DNA of 54,042 bases, taken from positions 1 through 54,042 of the forward strand of contig JALEPZ010000043.1 in assembly GCA_022767125.1 (NCBI GenBank), in the 5' to 3' direction. The notes under the pieces were generated by a model, which was not told the DNA's origin, made no database searches, and saw nothing but the letters and a program-made list of their open reading frames with translations. Position numbers and translations under genes: made by a program. This document shows positions 17,499 through 26,513 of this stretch, piece after piece; the stretch's first letter is position 1, and the number at the start of each line of letters is the position of its first letter. The stretch comes from Phocaeicola plebeius (GTDB taxonomy: Bacteria; Bacteroidota; Bacteroidia; Bacteroidales; Bacteroidaceae).

Positions 17499-18417
17499 AT
17501 TGGGGGGCAGATTCTCCCTTGATGCGAAAGGCCGTTTCGCGCCGGCGGTACTCGGAAGGCGACATGCCGATAATCTTCGTGAAAATGCGGGTAAAATACG
17601 AGGGCTCGTCAAACCCCACCTTCTCGGCAATCTCATACAGCTTCAAGGGAGAGGTCTCCATGTACTCGCAGGCCTTGCGGATTTTCAGCTGGATGTAATA
17701 GTTGATGGGCGAATAGCCCGTTTCTTTCTGGAACAAGGCCGAAAAATGCGAAGGAGAATACCGGAAGTTGTGCGCCAGGTCCTCCAACGTCAGGTTGCTC
17801 GAAATGTTCTCCTGCATATAATGGACCACCTTCGTTCCAAACGATTCGTCGGCATGGTCAGGCAGCTTGCAATGACGGTAGGCCTCTACATGCAGGAACG
17901 ACGACAGGAAGGCGTACAGGCACATGGACGCATGAATCATGTACTCGCGGGTAAATGCCATCGAGAAGCTGTCGTATATGGCTTCGAACAGCTGCAAGCG
18001 ATCCTGCAGACGCGACTTGTTGTTGGGCAGAATCGCACGCGGCATGACCGGGTACTGGAGGAAGTCCTTCGCCAATGTCCCCTCAAAATGCACCCAGTAG
18101 ATACTCCACGGCCGGTTGTCGTCGGCCCAGAACCGGTAGGGGGTGTCGGGTGGCAGCAGGATGAAATGATGGGTCTCCAGCATCTGCTCTGCCTTGCCGT
18201 CCAACTGATACCAGCCGCGACCGGCCACGCAATAAATCAGCATACAGTAGTCCACCCCCTTGTCCTTCTGTACATAATGATACTGCACCTTGGGGAAATA
18301 GCCCAATTTTCGGATATAGAGCGGGCGCACCAACGGCATCTGGCTGTATTTGCGCAAGATGTCCTCCGGCAACGACAGCATGCGCTGTCCTTTGAATCCT
18401 TCCTTTATTCGGGTCAT
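17497..18417 (-). CDS. AraC-family transcriptional regulator
   Basis: A 306-residue regulator. Residues about 25-165 form a cupin-like ligand-binding domain of the AraC N-terminal type (YCVAGRGWYQLDG, FILLPPDTPYRFW). Residues about 200-300 hold the two helix-turn-helix motifs: LTLEDLAHNFRYSPSHFSALFQ and the signature KLYEIAEKVGFDEPSYFTRIFTKIIGMSPSEYRR. It is transcribed away from manA, the adjacent sugar-metabolism operon, and most likely senses a sugar and controls that operon. Lack of membrane segments or a histidine kinase domain sets it apart from hybrid two-component systems typical of Bacteroides glycan loci. Confidence 0.93.
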   Translation of the reverse strand: MTRIKEGFKGQRMLSLPEDILRKYSQMPLVRPLYIRKLGYFPKVQYHYVQKDKGVDYCMLIYCVAGRGWYQLDGKAEQMLETHHFILLPPDTPYRFWADDNRPWSIYWVHFEGTLAKDFLQYPVMPRAILPNNKSRLQDRLQLFEAIYDSFSMAFTREYMIHASMCLYAFLSSFLHVEAYRHCKLPDHADESFGTKVVHYMQENISSNLTLEDLAHNFRYSPSHFSALFQKETGYSPINYYIQLKIRKACEYMETSPLKLYEIAEKVGFDEPSYFTRIFTKIIGMSPSEYRRRETAFRIKGESAPQ

Positions 18418-18448
18418 ACTTTCTTTTGTAGAAAAATTTAAACTTCCA

Positions 18449-18479
18449 CAAATATACGGGCAATCAGAATATAATGCAA
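18449..18479 (-). promoter_or_regulatory. promoter of the AraC regulator
   Basis: The minus strand reads TATATTTG at 18456-18449 with TTGC at 18479-18476, 19 bp upstream, which is the usual spacing. The leader is about 25 nt. Confidence 0.6.
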
Positions 18480-18522
18480 CAATATAAGAACATAATGCGA
18501 AAAAAAATTGCCGGCAATCGCT

Positions 18523-18530
18523 TATCTTTG
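18523..18530 (+). promoter_or_regulatory. -7 box of the manA operon
   Basis: TATCTTTG fits TAnnTTTG. The leader to manA is about 78 nt, longer than others here. The 66 bp between this box and the AraC box are the likely site for regulator binding. Confidence 0.55.
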
Positions 18531-18614
18531 CACTTCGGATAGCCTTCGCTTCCCCCCCTACCCTAATAGATGGGGAACAATAAAAAAATGAAAAACTAAT
18601 CTGAGAAAAACCAT

Positions 18615-20351
18615 ATGAGAAAAAGCAACTACGACAAAGCCCCCTTCACCCCCGTGGAAGGTGAGTTAATCAAAGGATGGGAGCACATCGCCGACCGTCT
18701 TCGTACCGCTACCGAACACCGGCACCTGTGCGTCATAGAGTGTTATCAAGGAGTCTATATCGAAGAATTGGAACAGCACCTGGCACCGATGGGATTCAAC
18801 AAGATCATCAAGTCCGACGACCTGTTCAAGCCCGAAGCGGAAATCCGCCGCCTCACCCAACCCTGGGTGACCGACGACCGCCTGTTCGGCCGCCGGGCCC
18901 CGTTCAGCTATGCCGACTTCCTCGACGAGCGAAAGGTGGCACAGGCACGCGAAGAAATCGCCCGGGCGACCGGCAGCGTACTGGTATATGGACACGGTGC
19001 CTACACCGCTGCCGGAAGGGCCGACCTCGTCGCCTATATCGACATGGCCCGCTGGGAAATCCAGCAGCGCTCCCGCCGCAAGGAAATCGACGGACTGGGC
19101 GTCTCCAACCGCGAGGAGGAGGCCAGCCGCCACTATAAGCGGGGCTACTTCATTGACTGGATCGTGTGCGACCAGCTGAAGAAGCAGCTGTTGCCCATCG
19201 CCGACTACTGGATGGACACCCATACCCCGGGCTGCCCCAAGATGGTGGCCGGCGACACCCTCCGTCGGGGACTGAGTGCCACCGCCTGCCGCCCGTTCCG
19301 CGTGGTCCCCTTCTTCGACCCGGCTCCCTGGGGCGGACAATGGATGAAAGAGGTGTGCGGACTGGATTCCTCGCGACCCAACTACGGCTGGTGCTTCGAC
19401 TGCGTGCCCGAAGAGAACAGCCTCTACCTGAAGGTGGAAGGCGAACTGTTTGAAATCCCTGCCAACGACCTCGTATTCTACGAAACACGCCGCCTGCTGG
19501 GCGCACCGGTGGAATCGCGCTTCGGACAGGACTTCCCCATCCGCTTCGACTTCCTCGACACCATTGGAGGCGGCAACCTGAGCCTGCAGGTCCACCCCAC
19601 CACCCAGTACATCCGCGACACCTTCGGCATCTACTACACGCAAGACGAAAGCTACTACCTGCTGGATGCCGAACCCGGTGCCACGGTCTTCCTGGGACTG
19701 AAGACCGGCATTTCTCCCCAAGAGATGATCAGCGAATTGAACGAGGCGCAGGAAACCGGCGGCACGTTCGAGGTGGAAAAGTTCGTCAACAAGTGGCCGG
19801 CCAAGAAGCACGACCACTACCTGATTCCGAACGGCACCGTCCACTGTTCAGGGGCCGGTGCGATGGTACTGGAAATCAGTGCCACACCCAGCATCTTCAC
19901 CTTCAAGCTCTACGACTGGGGACGCATGGGACTCGACGGACGGCCACGCCCCATCAATATCGGCCACGGCTCGCACGTCATCCAGTGGGAACGCCAGACC
20001 GACCTGATCCGCCGCCACTTCGTCAATGCCGTGCAGCCCGTGGCCGAAGGTGACGGATGGCGCGAAGAACGGACCGGCCTCCACGAGAACGAGTTCATCG
20101 AGACCCGTCGCCACTGGTTCACCCGGCCCGTGTTGCATCCGGCGGGTACCGGCGTCAATGTGCTCAACCTGGTGGAAGGCGAAGAAGCCATCGTAGAAAG
20201 CCCCTCCGGCGCCTTCGAGCCCTTCGTGGTCCACTATGCCGAGACCTTCATCCTGCCTGCCGCCGCCGGTGCCTACACCATCCGTCCCTACGGCGCTGCC
20301 GAAGGCAAGGAGTGCGGCACCATCAAGGCCTACGTACGGTTCAGAGAATAA
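18615..20351 (+). CDS. manA: class I mannose-6-phosphate isomerase with extra N-terminal domain
   Basis: A 578-residue protein. Residues about 225-578 are a type I phosphomannose isomerase that interconverts mannose-6-phosphate and fructose-6-phosphate, with the zinc-site motifs LQVHPTTQYI and HYLIPNGTVHCSGAGAMVLEI and the active-site YDWGRMGLDGRPRPINI. The first ~220 residues are not part of the standard enzyme: they contain hydrophobic beta-alpha units (CVIECYQGVYIEEL, GSVLVYGHGAYTAA, IDMARWEIQQR) recalling a nucleotide-kinase fold but with no Walker A lysine loop. It is the first gene of an operon with a ROK kinase and an MFS transporter, so it probably handles imported mannose. Confidence 0.9.
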   Translation: MRKSNYDKAPFTPVEGELIKGWEHIADRLRTATEHRHLCVIECYQGVYIEELEQHLAPMGFNKIIKSDDLFKPEAEIRRLTQPWVTDDRLFGRRAPFSYADFLDERKVAQAREEIARATGSVLVYGHGAYTAAGRADLVAYIDMARWEIQQRSRRKEIDGLGVSNREEEASRHYKRGYFIDWIVCDQLKKQLLPIADYWMDTHTPGCPKMVAGDTLRRGLSATACRPFRVVPFFDPAPWGGQWMKEVCGLDSSRPNYGWCFDCVPEENSLYLKVEGELFEIPANDLVFYETRRLLGAPVESRFGQDFPIRFDFLDTIGGGNLSLQVHPTTQYIRDTFGIYYTQDESYYLLDAEPGATVFLGLKTGISPQEMISELNEAQETGGTFEVEKFVNKWPAKKHDHYLIPNGTVHCSGAGAMVLEISATPSIFTFKLYDWGRMGLDGRPRPINIGHGSHVIQWERQTDLIRRHFVNAVQPVAEGDGWREERTGLHENEFIETRRHWFTRPVLHPAGTGVNVLNLVEGEEAIVESPSGAFEPFVVHYAETFILPAAAGAYTIRPYGAAEGKECGTIKAYVRFRE

Positions 20352-20419
20352 CCCCTAATCGCCTATTATCCTAACCCTAAAAACCGAACAATTACCTACT
20401 CACTCAATACCCTATTTCC

Positions 20420-21523
20420 ATGAAAAACGACCCACGTATCATCCTCACCCTCGATGCTGGCGGAACCAACTTCCTGTTCTCCGCCATGCAGGGAGGGAGG
20501 GAAATCGTCACCCCCGTCCATCTGTCGACCGACTCGTCCGACCTCAACACGTGTATCCACCAGTTGAAACAGGGCTTCAGCGAAGTCATCCGCCAGCTGG
20601 ACACCGCTCCCTCTGCCATCAGCTTTGCTTTCCCCGGCCCGGCCGACTATCCGCAAGGCATCATCGGCGACCTGCCCAATTTCCCCTGCTTCCAAGGAGG
20701 CGTTCCGCTCGGCCCCATCCTGGAAGACACCTTCGGCATCCCCGTCTTCATCAACAACGACGGCGACCTGTTTGCCTACGGTGAGGCACTGGCAGGCGTC
20801 CTGCCCGCCATCAACCAACGCCTGGCGTCACTGGGCAGCCGCAAGCAGTTCCACAACCTGATCGGTGTCACGTTCGGCACTGGCTACGGCTGCGGTGTCG
20901 TCATCAACGGACAGCTGCTGCGAGGCGACAACTCGTCGGGCGGCGACATCTGGTGCTTCCGCAACAAGAAGCATCCCGACATGATTGTAGAGGAAAGTGT
21001 CAGCATCCGCGCCGTCAAGCGCGTGTATGCGGAACTGTCGGGCCATGCCGATGACCTGACCCCCAAAGACATCTTCGACATCGCCGAAGGACGGCGGCCG
21101 GGCCATGCCGAAGCCGCCCGCGCCAGCTTTGCCGAACTGGGCGAAATGGCCGGCGAGGCACTGGCATCCGTCGTGACCATCGTCGATGGCATCATCGCCA
21201 TCGGCGGCGGACTGGCGGGAGCGGCCAAGTACATTCTTCCTGCCCTCATGGACACGCTCAACGGCCGCCTGTCCACCTTCGCCGGACTGAGTTTCCCCCG
21301 CCTGCAGATGAAAGCCTACCTGCTGGACGACGAAGCCGCCTGGAGCGACTTCGCACGCGGCCACGAAGTCACACTGACCGTGCCCGGCAGCGGACGTACC
21401 GTCCACTACGACTCGCAGAAACGCATCGGCGTCATCACCTCTCGCCGCAAGACGAGCCAGTCCATCGCCCTGGGTGCCTATGCCTTTGCCCTTCATGAAT
21501 TAGACCAAACAGGAAACGCATGA
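20420..21523 (+). CDS. ROK-family sugar kinase
   Basis: A 367-residue ROK protein. The phosphate-binding motif LDAGGTNF is near residue 10, a second nucleotide-binding segment FGTGYGCGVVING near residue 154, and the adenosine-site IIAIGGGLAGAAKYI near residue 255. The usual ROK zinc motif (CxCGxxGCxE) is absent; the equivalent region reads NSSGGDIWCFRNKK. It has no DNA-binding domain, so it is a kinase rather than a NagC-type repressor. With manA upstream and a transporter overlapping downstream, mannose or fructose phosphorylation is the best inference; glucose cannot be excluded. Its last bases overlap the MFS start (ATGA). Confidence 0.88.
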   Translation: MKNDPRIILTLDAGGTNFLFSAMQGGREIVTPVHLSTDSSDLNTCIHQLKQGFSEVIRQLDTAPSAISFAFPGPADYPQGIIGDLPNFPCFQGGVPLGPILEDTFGIPVFINNDGDLFAYGEALAGVLPAINQRLASLGSRKQFHNLIGVTFGTGYGCGVVINGQLLRGDNSSGGDIWCFRNKKHPDMIVEESVSIRAVKRVYAELSGHADDLTPKDIFDIAEGRRPGHAEAARASFAELGEMAGEALASVVTIVDGIIAIGGGLAGAAKYILPALMDTLNGRLSTFAGLSFPRLQMKAYLLDDEAAWSDFARGHEVTLTVPGSGRTVHYDSQKRIGVITSRRKTSQSIALGAYAFALHELDQTGNA

Positions 21524-22656
21524 AAAAGAACGTCATCTTCCCCATCCTCTTCGGATTCTTCGTCATGGGATTCGTCGATGTAGTGGGCATTGCCACCAAC
21601 TACATCCAGCAAGATTTCTCCCTGCCCCACAGCGTCGCCAACCTGCTGCCGATGGCCGTGTTCCTGTGGTTTGCCGTCTGCTCGGTACCTACCGGGCTGC
21701 TGATGAACCGCTATGGCAAAAAGACCATCGTGTGCGCCTCCCTGCTGCTCACGCTGGTAGCCATGCTGTTCCCCCTCTTTGCCTACAGTTATCCGGTGAT
21801 GCTGCTGTCGTTTGCGCTGCTGGGCATCAGCAACACGGCCCTGCAAGTGTCGCTCAACCCGCTGGCCGCTACCGCCGTCCGTCAGGAGCTGCTAGCCAGC
21901 ATCCTGACCTGGGGACAGTTCGTCAAGGCCATCTCGTCATTCCTCGGTCCCATCATCGCCGGGGCAGCCGCCCTCTACACGGGACAGTGGAAACTGATTT
22001 TTGCCCTGTATGCCCTCATCACCCTGCTCAACGCCGCATGGGTCGCCTGGTCGGTGCCTGCCACCCACGAAAGTTCCCAAACTGCCACCTTCCGCAGCAC
22101 GCTGTCGCTGTTCGCCGACGGCTATATCCTGCGGCTGTTCATTGGCATCCTGGTGATTGTCGGCATCGATGTCGGTCTGAACACCGCCATTCCCAAGCTG
22201 CTGATGGAGAAGACCGGCATGCCCCTTGAGCAGGCAGGATTAGGCACCAGCCTCTATTTCTTTGCCCGTACGGCAGGCACCTTTGCCGGTGCCCTCCTGC
22301 TGGCCCGCTGGCAGGCAGGCCGTTTTCTGCGCTTCAGCATGATCGCCGCCCTCTCTGCCCTGGCCGCCCTGTTCGCCGCCACGTCGCCGGCAGGGCTCTA
22401 TACCGGCATCGTCGTAGCAGGGCTGGCATTCGCCAACGTGTTCTCCATCGTCTTTGCCTACGCGCTCCAGTACCAGCCCGAACGCAACAATGACATTTCG
22501 TCGCTCATGGTGATGGGCGTGGCAGGCGGTGCCTTGTTCCCGCCGTTGATGGGCCTCATCGCCGACCATGGCAGCCAGGCCCTCAGCCTCATCATCCTGA
22601 CAGTCGGCACCCTGTACCTGCTGACCGTCACCCCCTCCACAAACAAAACCGTATAA
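21520..22656 (+). CDS. MFS sugar transporter, FucP/FHS-like
   Basis: A 378-residue membrane protein with about 12 helices. The loop between helices 2 and 3 has the MFS signature GLLMNRYGKKT, and helices 4-5 carry the N-x-A-L-Q-V-S-L-N-P-L motif typical of the fucose-galactose-H+ (FHS) symporters. It likely imports a monosaccharide with protons across the inner membrane. Coupling by a 4 bp overlap to the ROK kinase and the presence of manA suggest the cargo is mannose or a sugar that enters through mannose-6-phosphate. It lies 16 bp before the GH95-like gene. Confidence 0.87.
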   Translation: MKKNVIFPILFGFFVMGFVDVVGIATNYIQQDFSLPHSVANLLPMAVFLWFAVCSVPTGLLMNRYGKKTIVCASLLLTLVAMLFPLFAYSYPVMLLSFALLGISNTALQVSLNPLAATAVRQELLASILTWGQFVKAISSFLGPIIAGAAALYTGQWKLIFALYALITLLNAAWVAWSVPATHESSQTATFRSTLSLFADGYILRLFIGILVIVGIDVGLNTAIPKLLMEKTGMPLEQAGLGTSLYFFARTAGTFAGALLLARWQAGRFLRFSMIAALSALAALFAATSPAGLYTGIVVAGLAFANVFSIVFAYALQYQPERNNDISSLMVMGVAGGALFPPLMGLIADHGSQALSLIILTVGTLYLLTVTPSTNKTV

Positions 22657-22672
22657 TGATGAAAAAACTATA

Positions 22673-24919
22673 ATGATGAAAATGAAACATTTCCTACTGG
22701 CAGGCGTCCTTGCCCTGGCGGCCTGCCAGTCACCTGTCGAACTCTGTGAAGTCACCCCCGGCGCGAGCGACCTGGAATTCCCCTCGCTGGCCCAAAGATG
22801 GGACGAAGGCATCCCGTTGGGCAACGCCACCATCGGCGCATTGGTATGGCAGAACGGAGACGCCCTACGATTGTCGCTCGACCGTACCGACCTTTGGGAC
22901 CTCCGTCCCCTCGACAGCCTCTCGGGCGACCACTACCGTTTTGAATGGGTGAAACAGCACATCCGCCACCGCGACTACCTGCCCGTGCAGCAGAAGTTCG
23001 ACCATCCTTACGACCGGGAGGCAGCCCCCTCGAAAATACCCGGCGCCGCCCTGGAATTTCCCCTCGCACAGCTCGGGACACCCGTTCAGGTACGCCTGTT
23101 CCTCCACAACGCCCTGTGTCAGGCTGAATGGGCCGACGGAACGACCATGCAGGCCTTCGTCCATGCCAACGAACCGGTGGGATGGTTCATCTTCAAGGGG
23201 CTGAAGACACCGATTGAGCCCTCGCTGAAGACCCCTGTTTATCAAAGTGACCAGACCTCCGGCGAAGCAAGCCCCGTAACCGGACAAAGCCTGGAGCGGC
23301 TGGGTTACGAGCAGGGCAGCGTGCGCCACGAAGACAACTGCCTCGTCTATCACCAGAAAGGATACGGCGATTTCTATTACGATGTGGCCGTGCGCTGGCA
23401 GCAGGACGGTGAAACCCTGACGGGAACCTGGAGTGTCACCTCCTCGCTCACCGGCGAACAGGCCGGTCAGGCCACTGCCGAGGCCCTGCGCCGAGGCCTG
23501 CGACACGACTATAAGGAACATGCCCGTTTCTGGCAAGATTATTGGGCGCAGTCCTCCGTCTGCCTGCCCGACACCGTGTTGCAGAAACAGTACGACAACG
23601 AACTGTACAAGTTCGGTTCCGCCTCGCGCGAACATTCAGCTCCCATCTCCCTACAGGCCGTCTGGACTGCCGACAACGGACACCTCCCTCCCTGGAAAGG
23701 CGATTATCATCACGATCTAAACACCCAACTCAGCTACTGGCCCGCCTACACCGGCAACCACCTGACGGAAGGGCTGGGCTACCTCAACACCCTATGGAAC
23801 CAGCGCGACACCTACCGGCGGTTCACCCGCCAGTACTTCGGGACGGACGGCATGAACGTCCCCGGTGTCTGCACCCTCACCGGCGAGCCCATGGGCGGAT
23901 GGGTACAATACTCCATGTCGCAGACAACGGGTGCCTGGCTGGCCCAGCATTTCTACCTGCACTGGAAATACAGTGCCGACCGCCACTTTCTCGAACAACG
24001 GGCCTGGCCCTTTGTCCGCGACGTGGCCATCTACTTAGAGCAGCAATCGCAGGTAGGCGCCGACGGTGTCCGACAGTTGGAATACAGTTCCAGTCCTGAA
24101 ATCTTCGACAATTCGCTGCAGGCCTGGTTCCCCACCATGACCAACTACGACCTTGCCCTGATGCGCTTCCTCTTCCGTGCCGCCGCCGAAATGGCTGATG
24201 AGCTACAGCTCACCGCCGAAGCGGAACACTGGAAGGCGACCGAGAGACAACTGCCCCCGTTCGACACCGATGAGGAAGGCTGCCTCACGTTCGCCAAGGG
24301 CTTCCCTTACGATGCCTCCCACCGCCACTTCTCCCACGCGATGGCCATCCATCCGTTAGGACTGATTGACTGGAGCGACGGAGAAGACGCACGGCGCATC
24401 ATCCGCTCCACCCTGCAACGGCTCAAAGACTGCGGGCCCGACTGGTGGTGCGGCTACAGCTACAGCTGGTATGCCAATCTCCAGGCACGCGCTTTCAACG
24501 GCGACGAGGCGGCCCGCTCCCTGCGCGACTTCGCCCAATGCTTCTGCCTGCCCAACACCTTCCACGTCAACGGCGACCAGTCGGGCACCGGCAAATCACG
24601 CTTCACCTATCGTCCGTTCACGCTCGAAGGCAACTTCGCCTTCGCCGCCGGCGTACAGGAGATGCTGCTGCAGAGTCATACGGGCGTGGTGCGTGTCTTC
24701 CCCGCCATCCCGTCCGACTGGCAGGACGTATCGTTCCACCAACTCCGCGCCATGGGCGGTTTCCTGATCTCCGCCGAACGAAAGGCCGGACAACTGGTCC
24801 GCCTCGAAGTATTTTCTGAACAAGGAAAACCCCTGCGCATCCTGCTTCCGGGCAGCGACGAAGCCTTGCAGCTCACACCAGAAACCGGGAAATGGACGAC
24901 CCTCATTCCAAAGCCCTGA
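22673..24919 (+). CDS. GH95-like glycoside hydrolase, lipoprotein
   Basis: A 748-residue lipoprotein (LAAC, Cys 18). The layout is that of GH95: an N-terminal beta-sandwich with RWDEGIPLGNATIGALVW, a helical barrel with WPAYTGNHLTEGL, SSSPEIF, HRHFSHAMAIHPLGL, YSYSWYANLQARAFNG, and a C-terminal domain ending FPAIPSDWQDVSFHQLRA. GH95 enzymes cleave alpha-1,2-L-fucose or alpha-L-galactose by inversion. At the residues matching the usual N-x-N water-activating pair this protein has D348-L-N350, so its activity may differ. The start region is duplicated (22652-22667 and 22669-22682), leaving a 5-codon mini-ORF; starts at 22676 and 22682 are also possible. Confidence 0.82.
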   Translation: MMKMKHFLLAGVLALAACQSPVELCEVTPGASDLEFPSLAQRWDEGIPLGNATIGALVWQNGDALRLSLDRTDLWDLRPLDSLSGDHYRFEWVKQHIRHRDYLPVQQKFDHPYDREAAPSKIPGAALEFPLAQLGTPVQVRLFLHNALCQAEWADGTTMQAFVHANEPVGWFIFKGLKTPIEPSLKTPVYQSDQTSGEASPVTGQSLERLGYEQGSVRHEDNCLVYHQKGYGDFYYDVAVRWQQDGETLTGTWSVTSSLTGEQAGQATAEALRRGLRHDYKEHARFWQDYWAQSSVCLPDTVLQKQYDNELYKFGSASREHSAPISLQAVWTADNGHLPPWKGDYHHDLNTQLSYWPAYTGNHLTEGLGYLNTLWNQRDTYRRFTRQYFGTDGMNVPGVCTLTGEPMGGWVQYSMSQTTGAWLAQHFYLHWKYSADRHFLEQRAWPFVRDVAIYLEQQSQVGADGVRQLEYSSSPEIFDNSLQAWFPTMTNYDLALMRFLFRAAAEMADELQLTAEAEHWKATERQLPPFDTDEEGCLTFAKGFPYDASHRHFSHAMAIHPLGLIDWSDGEDARRIIRSTLQRLKDCGPDWWCGYSYSWYANLQARAFNGDEAARSLRDFAQCFCLPNTFHVNGDQSGTGKSRFTYRPFTLEGNFAFAAGVQEMLLQSHTGVVRVFPAIPSDWQDVSFHQLRAMGGFLISAERKAGQLVRLEVFSEQGKPLRILLPGSDEALQLTPETGKWTTLIPKP

Positions 24920-24939
24920 CGCCACCGGACATTCCCAAA

Positions 24940-24983
24940 CAGGTGCCGCCTTCTTGTTCACTGTGACAAGCCGACGGCACCTG
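24940..24983 (+). terminator. long hairpin after the manA operon, possible terminator
   Basis: CAGGTGCCG (24940-24948) pairs with CGGCACCTG (24975-24983), and CTTGT (24953-24957) with ACAAG (24966-24970). It lies just after the GH95-like gene and before the sialidase promoter. No T-run follows, so termination is likely but not certain. Confidence 0.55.
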
Positions 24984-25039
24984 CCTGACTTCTTCGAAGA
25001 GATTTTCCCCTGTTTTTCCCTCGTTCTCATTTTTTGTTG

Positions 25040-25047
25040 TATCTTTG
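25040..25047 (+). promoter_or_regulatory. -7 box of the sialidase gene
   Basis: TATCTTTG fits TAnnTTTG. The leader to the ATG at 25077 is about 23 nt. Confidence 0.6.
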
Positions 25048-25076
25048 TACACCAAACCTTATCATACTGAACGCAT

Positions 25077-26483
25077 ATGAACATGAAATCTCTCTTCCTG
25101 ACGGCCACCGCCGCCGTGGCCCTCCTGTCATCCGCACCGCTTCCGGCGCAACAAGTCCTTTTCAAGAGCCAGCCCGACCGGCACGTTCATTACCGCATCC
25201 CCGCCATCATGGCACAGGGAAAGACCCTGTGGTACTTCACCGACGACCGCTCTCAGGTGACCGACGCCACCGCCTGGGGCGACATCGGCTCTGTAGGCAA
25301 CATCAGCATCGTCTGTCGCAAGAGCACCGACGGCGGACGCACCTGGCAACCCGAACCCACGACGGCCATCGAGGGACGGGGCGACAGCGGCTTCGACCGC
25401 GGACACGGCGATGCGGCAGTGGTGTGCGACCGGGAGACAGGAAAACTGCTGCTCATCTGCGCCTCGGGCGACGTGAGCTACGGACGCTCCGACGTAAGCG
25501 TGAAGCGCGACGAACAGCCCGATGGCACCTCCCGCTATTCACTCGACCTGAGCCGTGCCCAGCAAGTGGGACGCTACTACAGCACCGACGGAGGAAAGAC
25601 CTGGCAGGGCGAGAACATCGCCGCCGACATCTACCGCCTCTACGACACCGCCTCTGAAGCCACCTACGACGACGGCCGCGGAAAAGTAGCCGTAGAACGA
25701 CTCTTCTTCGCCAGTGGCCGCATCTGCCAAAGCGCCCTCATCAAGGCAGGCAGCTCCTACCGCATCTATTCCGTACTGACCACCAACCAGGGCAGCCTGG
25801 TCATCTACTCCGACGATTTCGGCAGCAGCTGGCAGCCGCTGGGAGGAGCTGCAGCCCGGCCGGCCCCGAAGGGCGACGAAGCCAAGGTGGAGGAACTGCC
25901 CGACGGCAGCGTACTGCTGAGCTGCCGGATGCTGGGAGGACGCTACTTCAATATCTTCCGCTACACCTCCGCCCCCAAAGCGGCCGGCCATTGGGCGGAA
26001 CCCGTAGCCTCCACCTCCCTGTCGGGCGGAACAGCCGGACAGGACAATGCGACAAACGGTGAAATCCTCATCGTGCCGGCCACGGGCAAGGACAAACGCC
26101 CGGTCTACATTGCCCTGCAGTCCCTCCCCTTCGGCAATACGAAGGGCAGTCCGCGCAACGTGGAGCGGCGCAGCCATGTGTCTGTCTACTGGAAGGTGCT
26201 GGGTTCGAAGGCCGATTTCGACACGCCCGACCGCTTCCTTACCGGATGGACGCGCTACGAAGTGACAGCGGCCAACTCGGCCTACTCCACCATGGCCGTA
26301 GACGGCAAGGGGAACATCGCCTTCGCCTACGAGGACAACGGGCAGCAGATTAAATGCGGCAGCCAGAACATGGAAGTGTATGACATGACCTTCCAGTCGC
26401 TGTCGTTGGAGACCATTACCGGAGGAGCCTACCGCTACAGCGGCAAGTCGTCCCATCGCGCCACCTTCCTGAATGCCGAATAA
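25077..26483 (+). CDS. nanH: GH33 exo-alpha-sialidase
   Basis: A 468-residue secreted enzyme with a signal peptide (residues 1-25). It shows the sialidase fold: YRIP with the first arginine of the triad at R40, the acid/base Asp in FTDDR (about 56-58), Asp boxes STDGGRTW (83-90), STDGGKTW and SDDFGSSW, the Glu in DEAKVEELPDGS, and a late YSTMAV that would hold the nucleophilic tyrosine. It releases terminal sialic acid from glycoconjugates. It has its own promoter. No sialic acid catabolic genes (nanA, nanE) are in this window. The start could also be the ATG at 25083. Confidence 0.9.
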   Translation: MNMKSLFLTATAAVALLSSAPLPAQQVLFKSQPDRHVHYRIPAIMAQGKTLWYFTDDRSQVTDATAWGDIGSVGNISIVCRKSTDGGRTWQPEPTTAIEGRGDSGFDRGHGDAAVVCDRETGKLLLICASGDVSYGRSDVSVKRDEQPDGTSRYSLDLSRAQQVGRYYSTDGGKTWQGENIAADIYRLYDTASEATYDDGRGKVAVERLFFASGRICQSALIKAGSSYRIYSVLTTNQGSLVIYSDDFGSSWQPLGGAAARPAPKGDEAKVEELPDGSVLLSCRMLGGRYFNIFRYTSAPKAAGHWAEPVASTSLSGGTAGQDNATNGEILIVPATGKDKRPVYIALQSLPFGNTKGSPRNVERRSHVSVYWKVLGSKADFDTPDRFLTGWTRYEVTAANSAYSTMAVDGKGNIAFAYEDNGQQIKCGSQNMEVYDMTFQSLSLETITGGAYRYSGKSSHRATFLNAE

Positions 26484-26513
26484 CGACGGAATCAGCAAAA
26501 AACGGCCCCCTTG

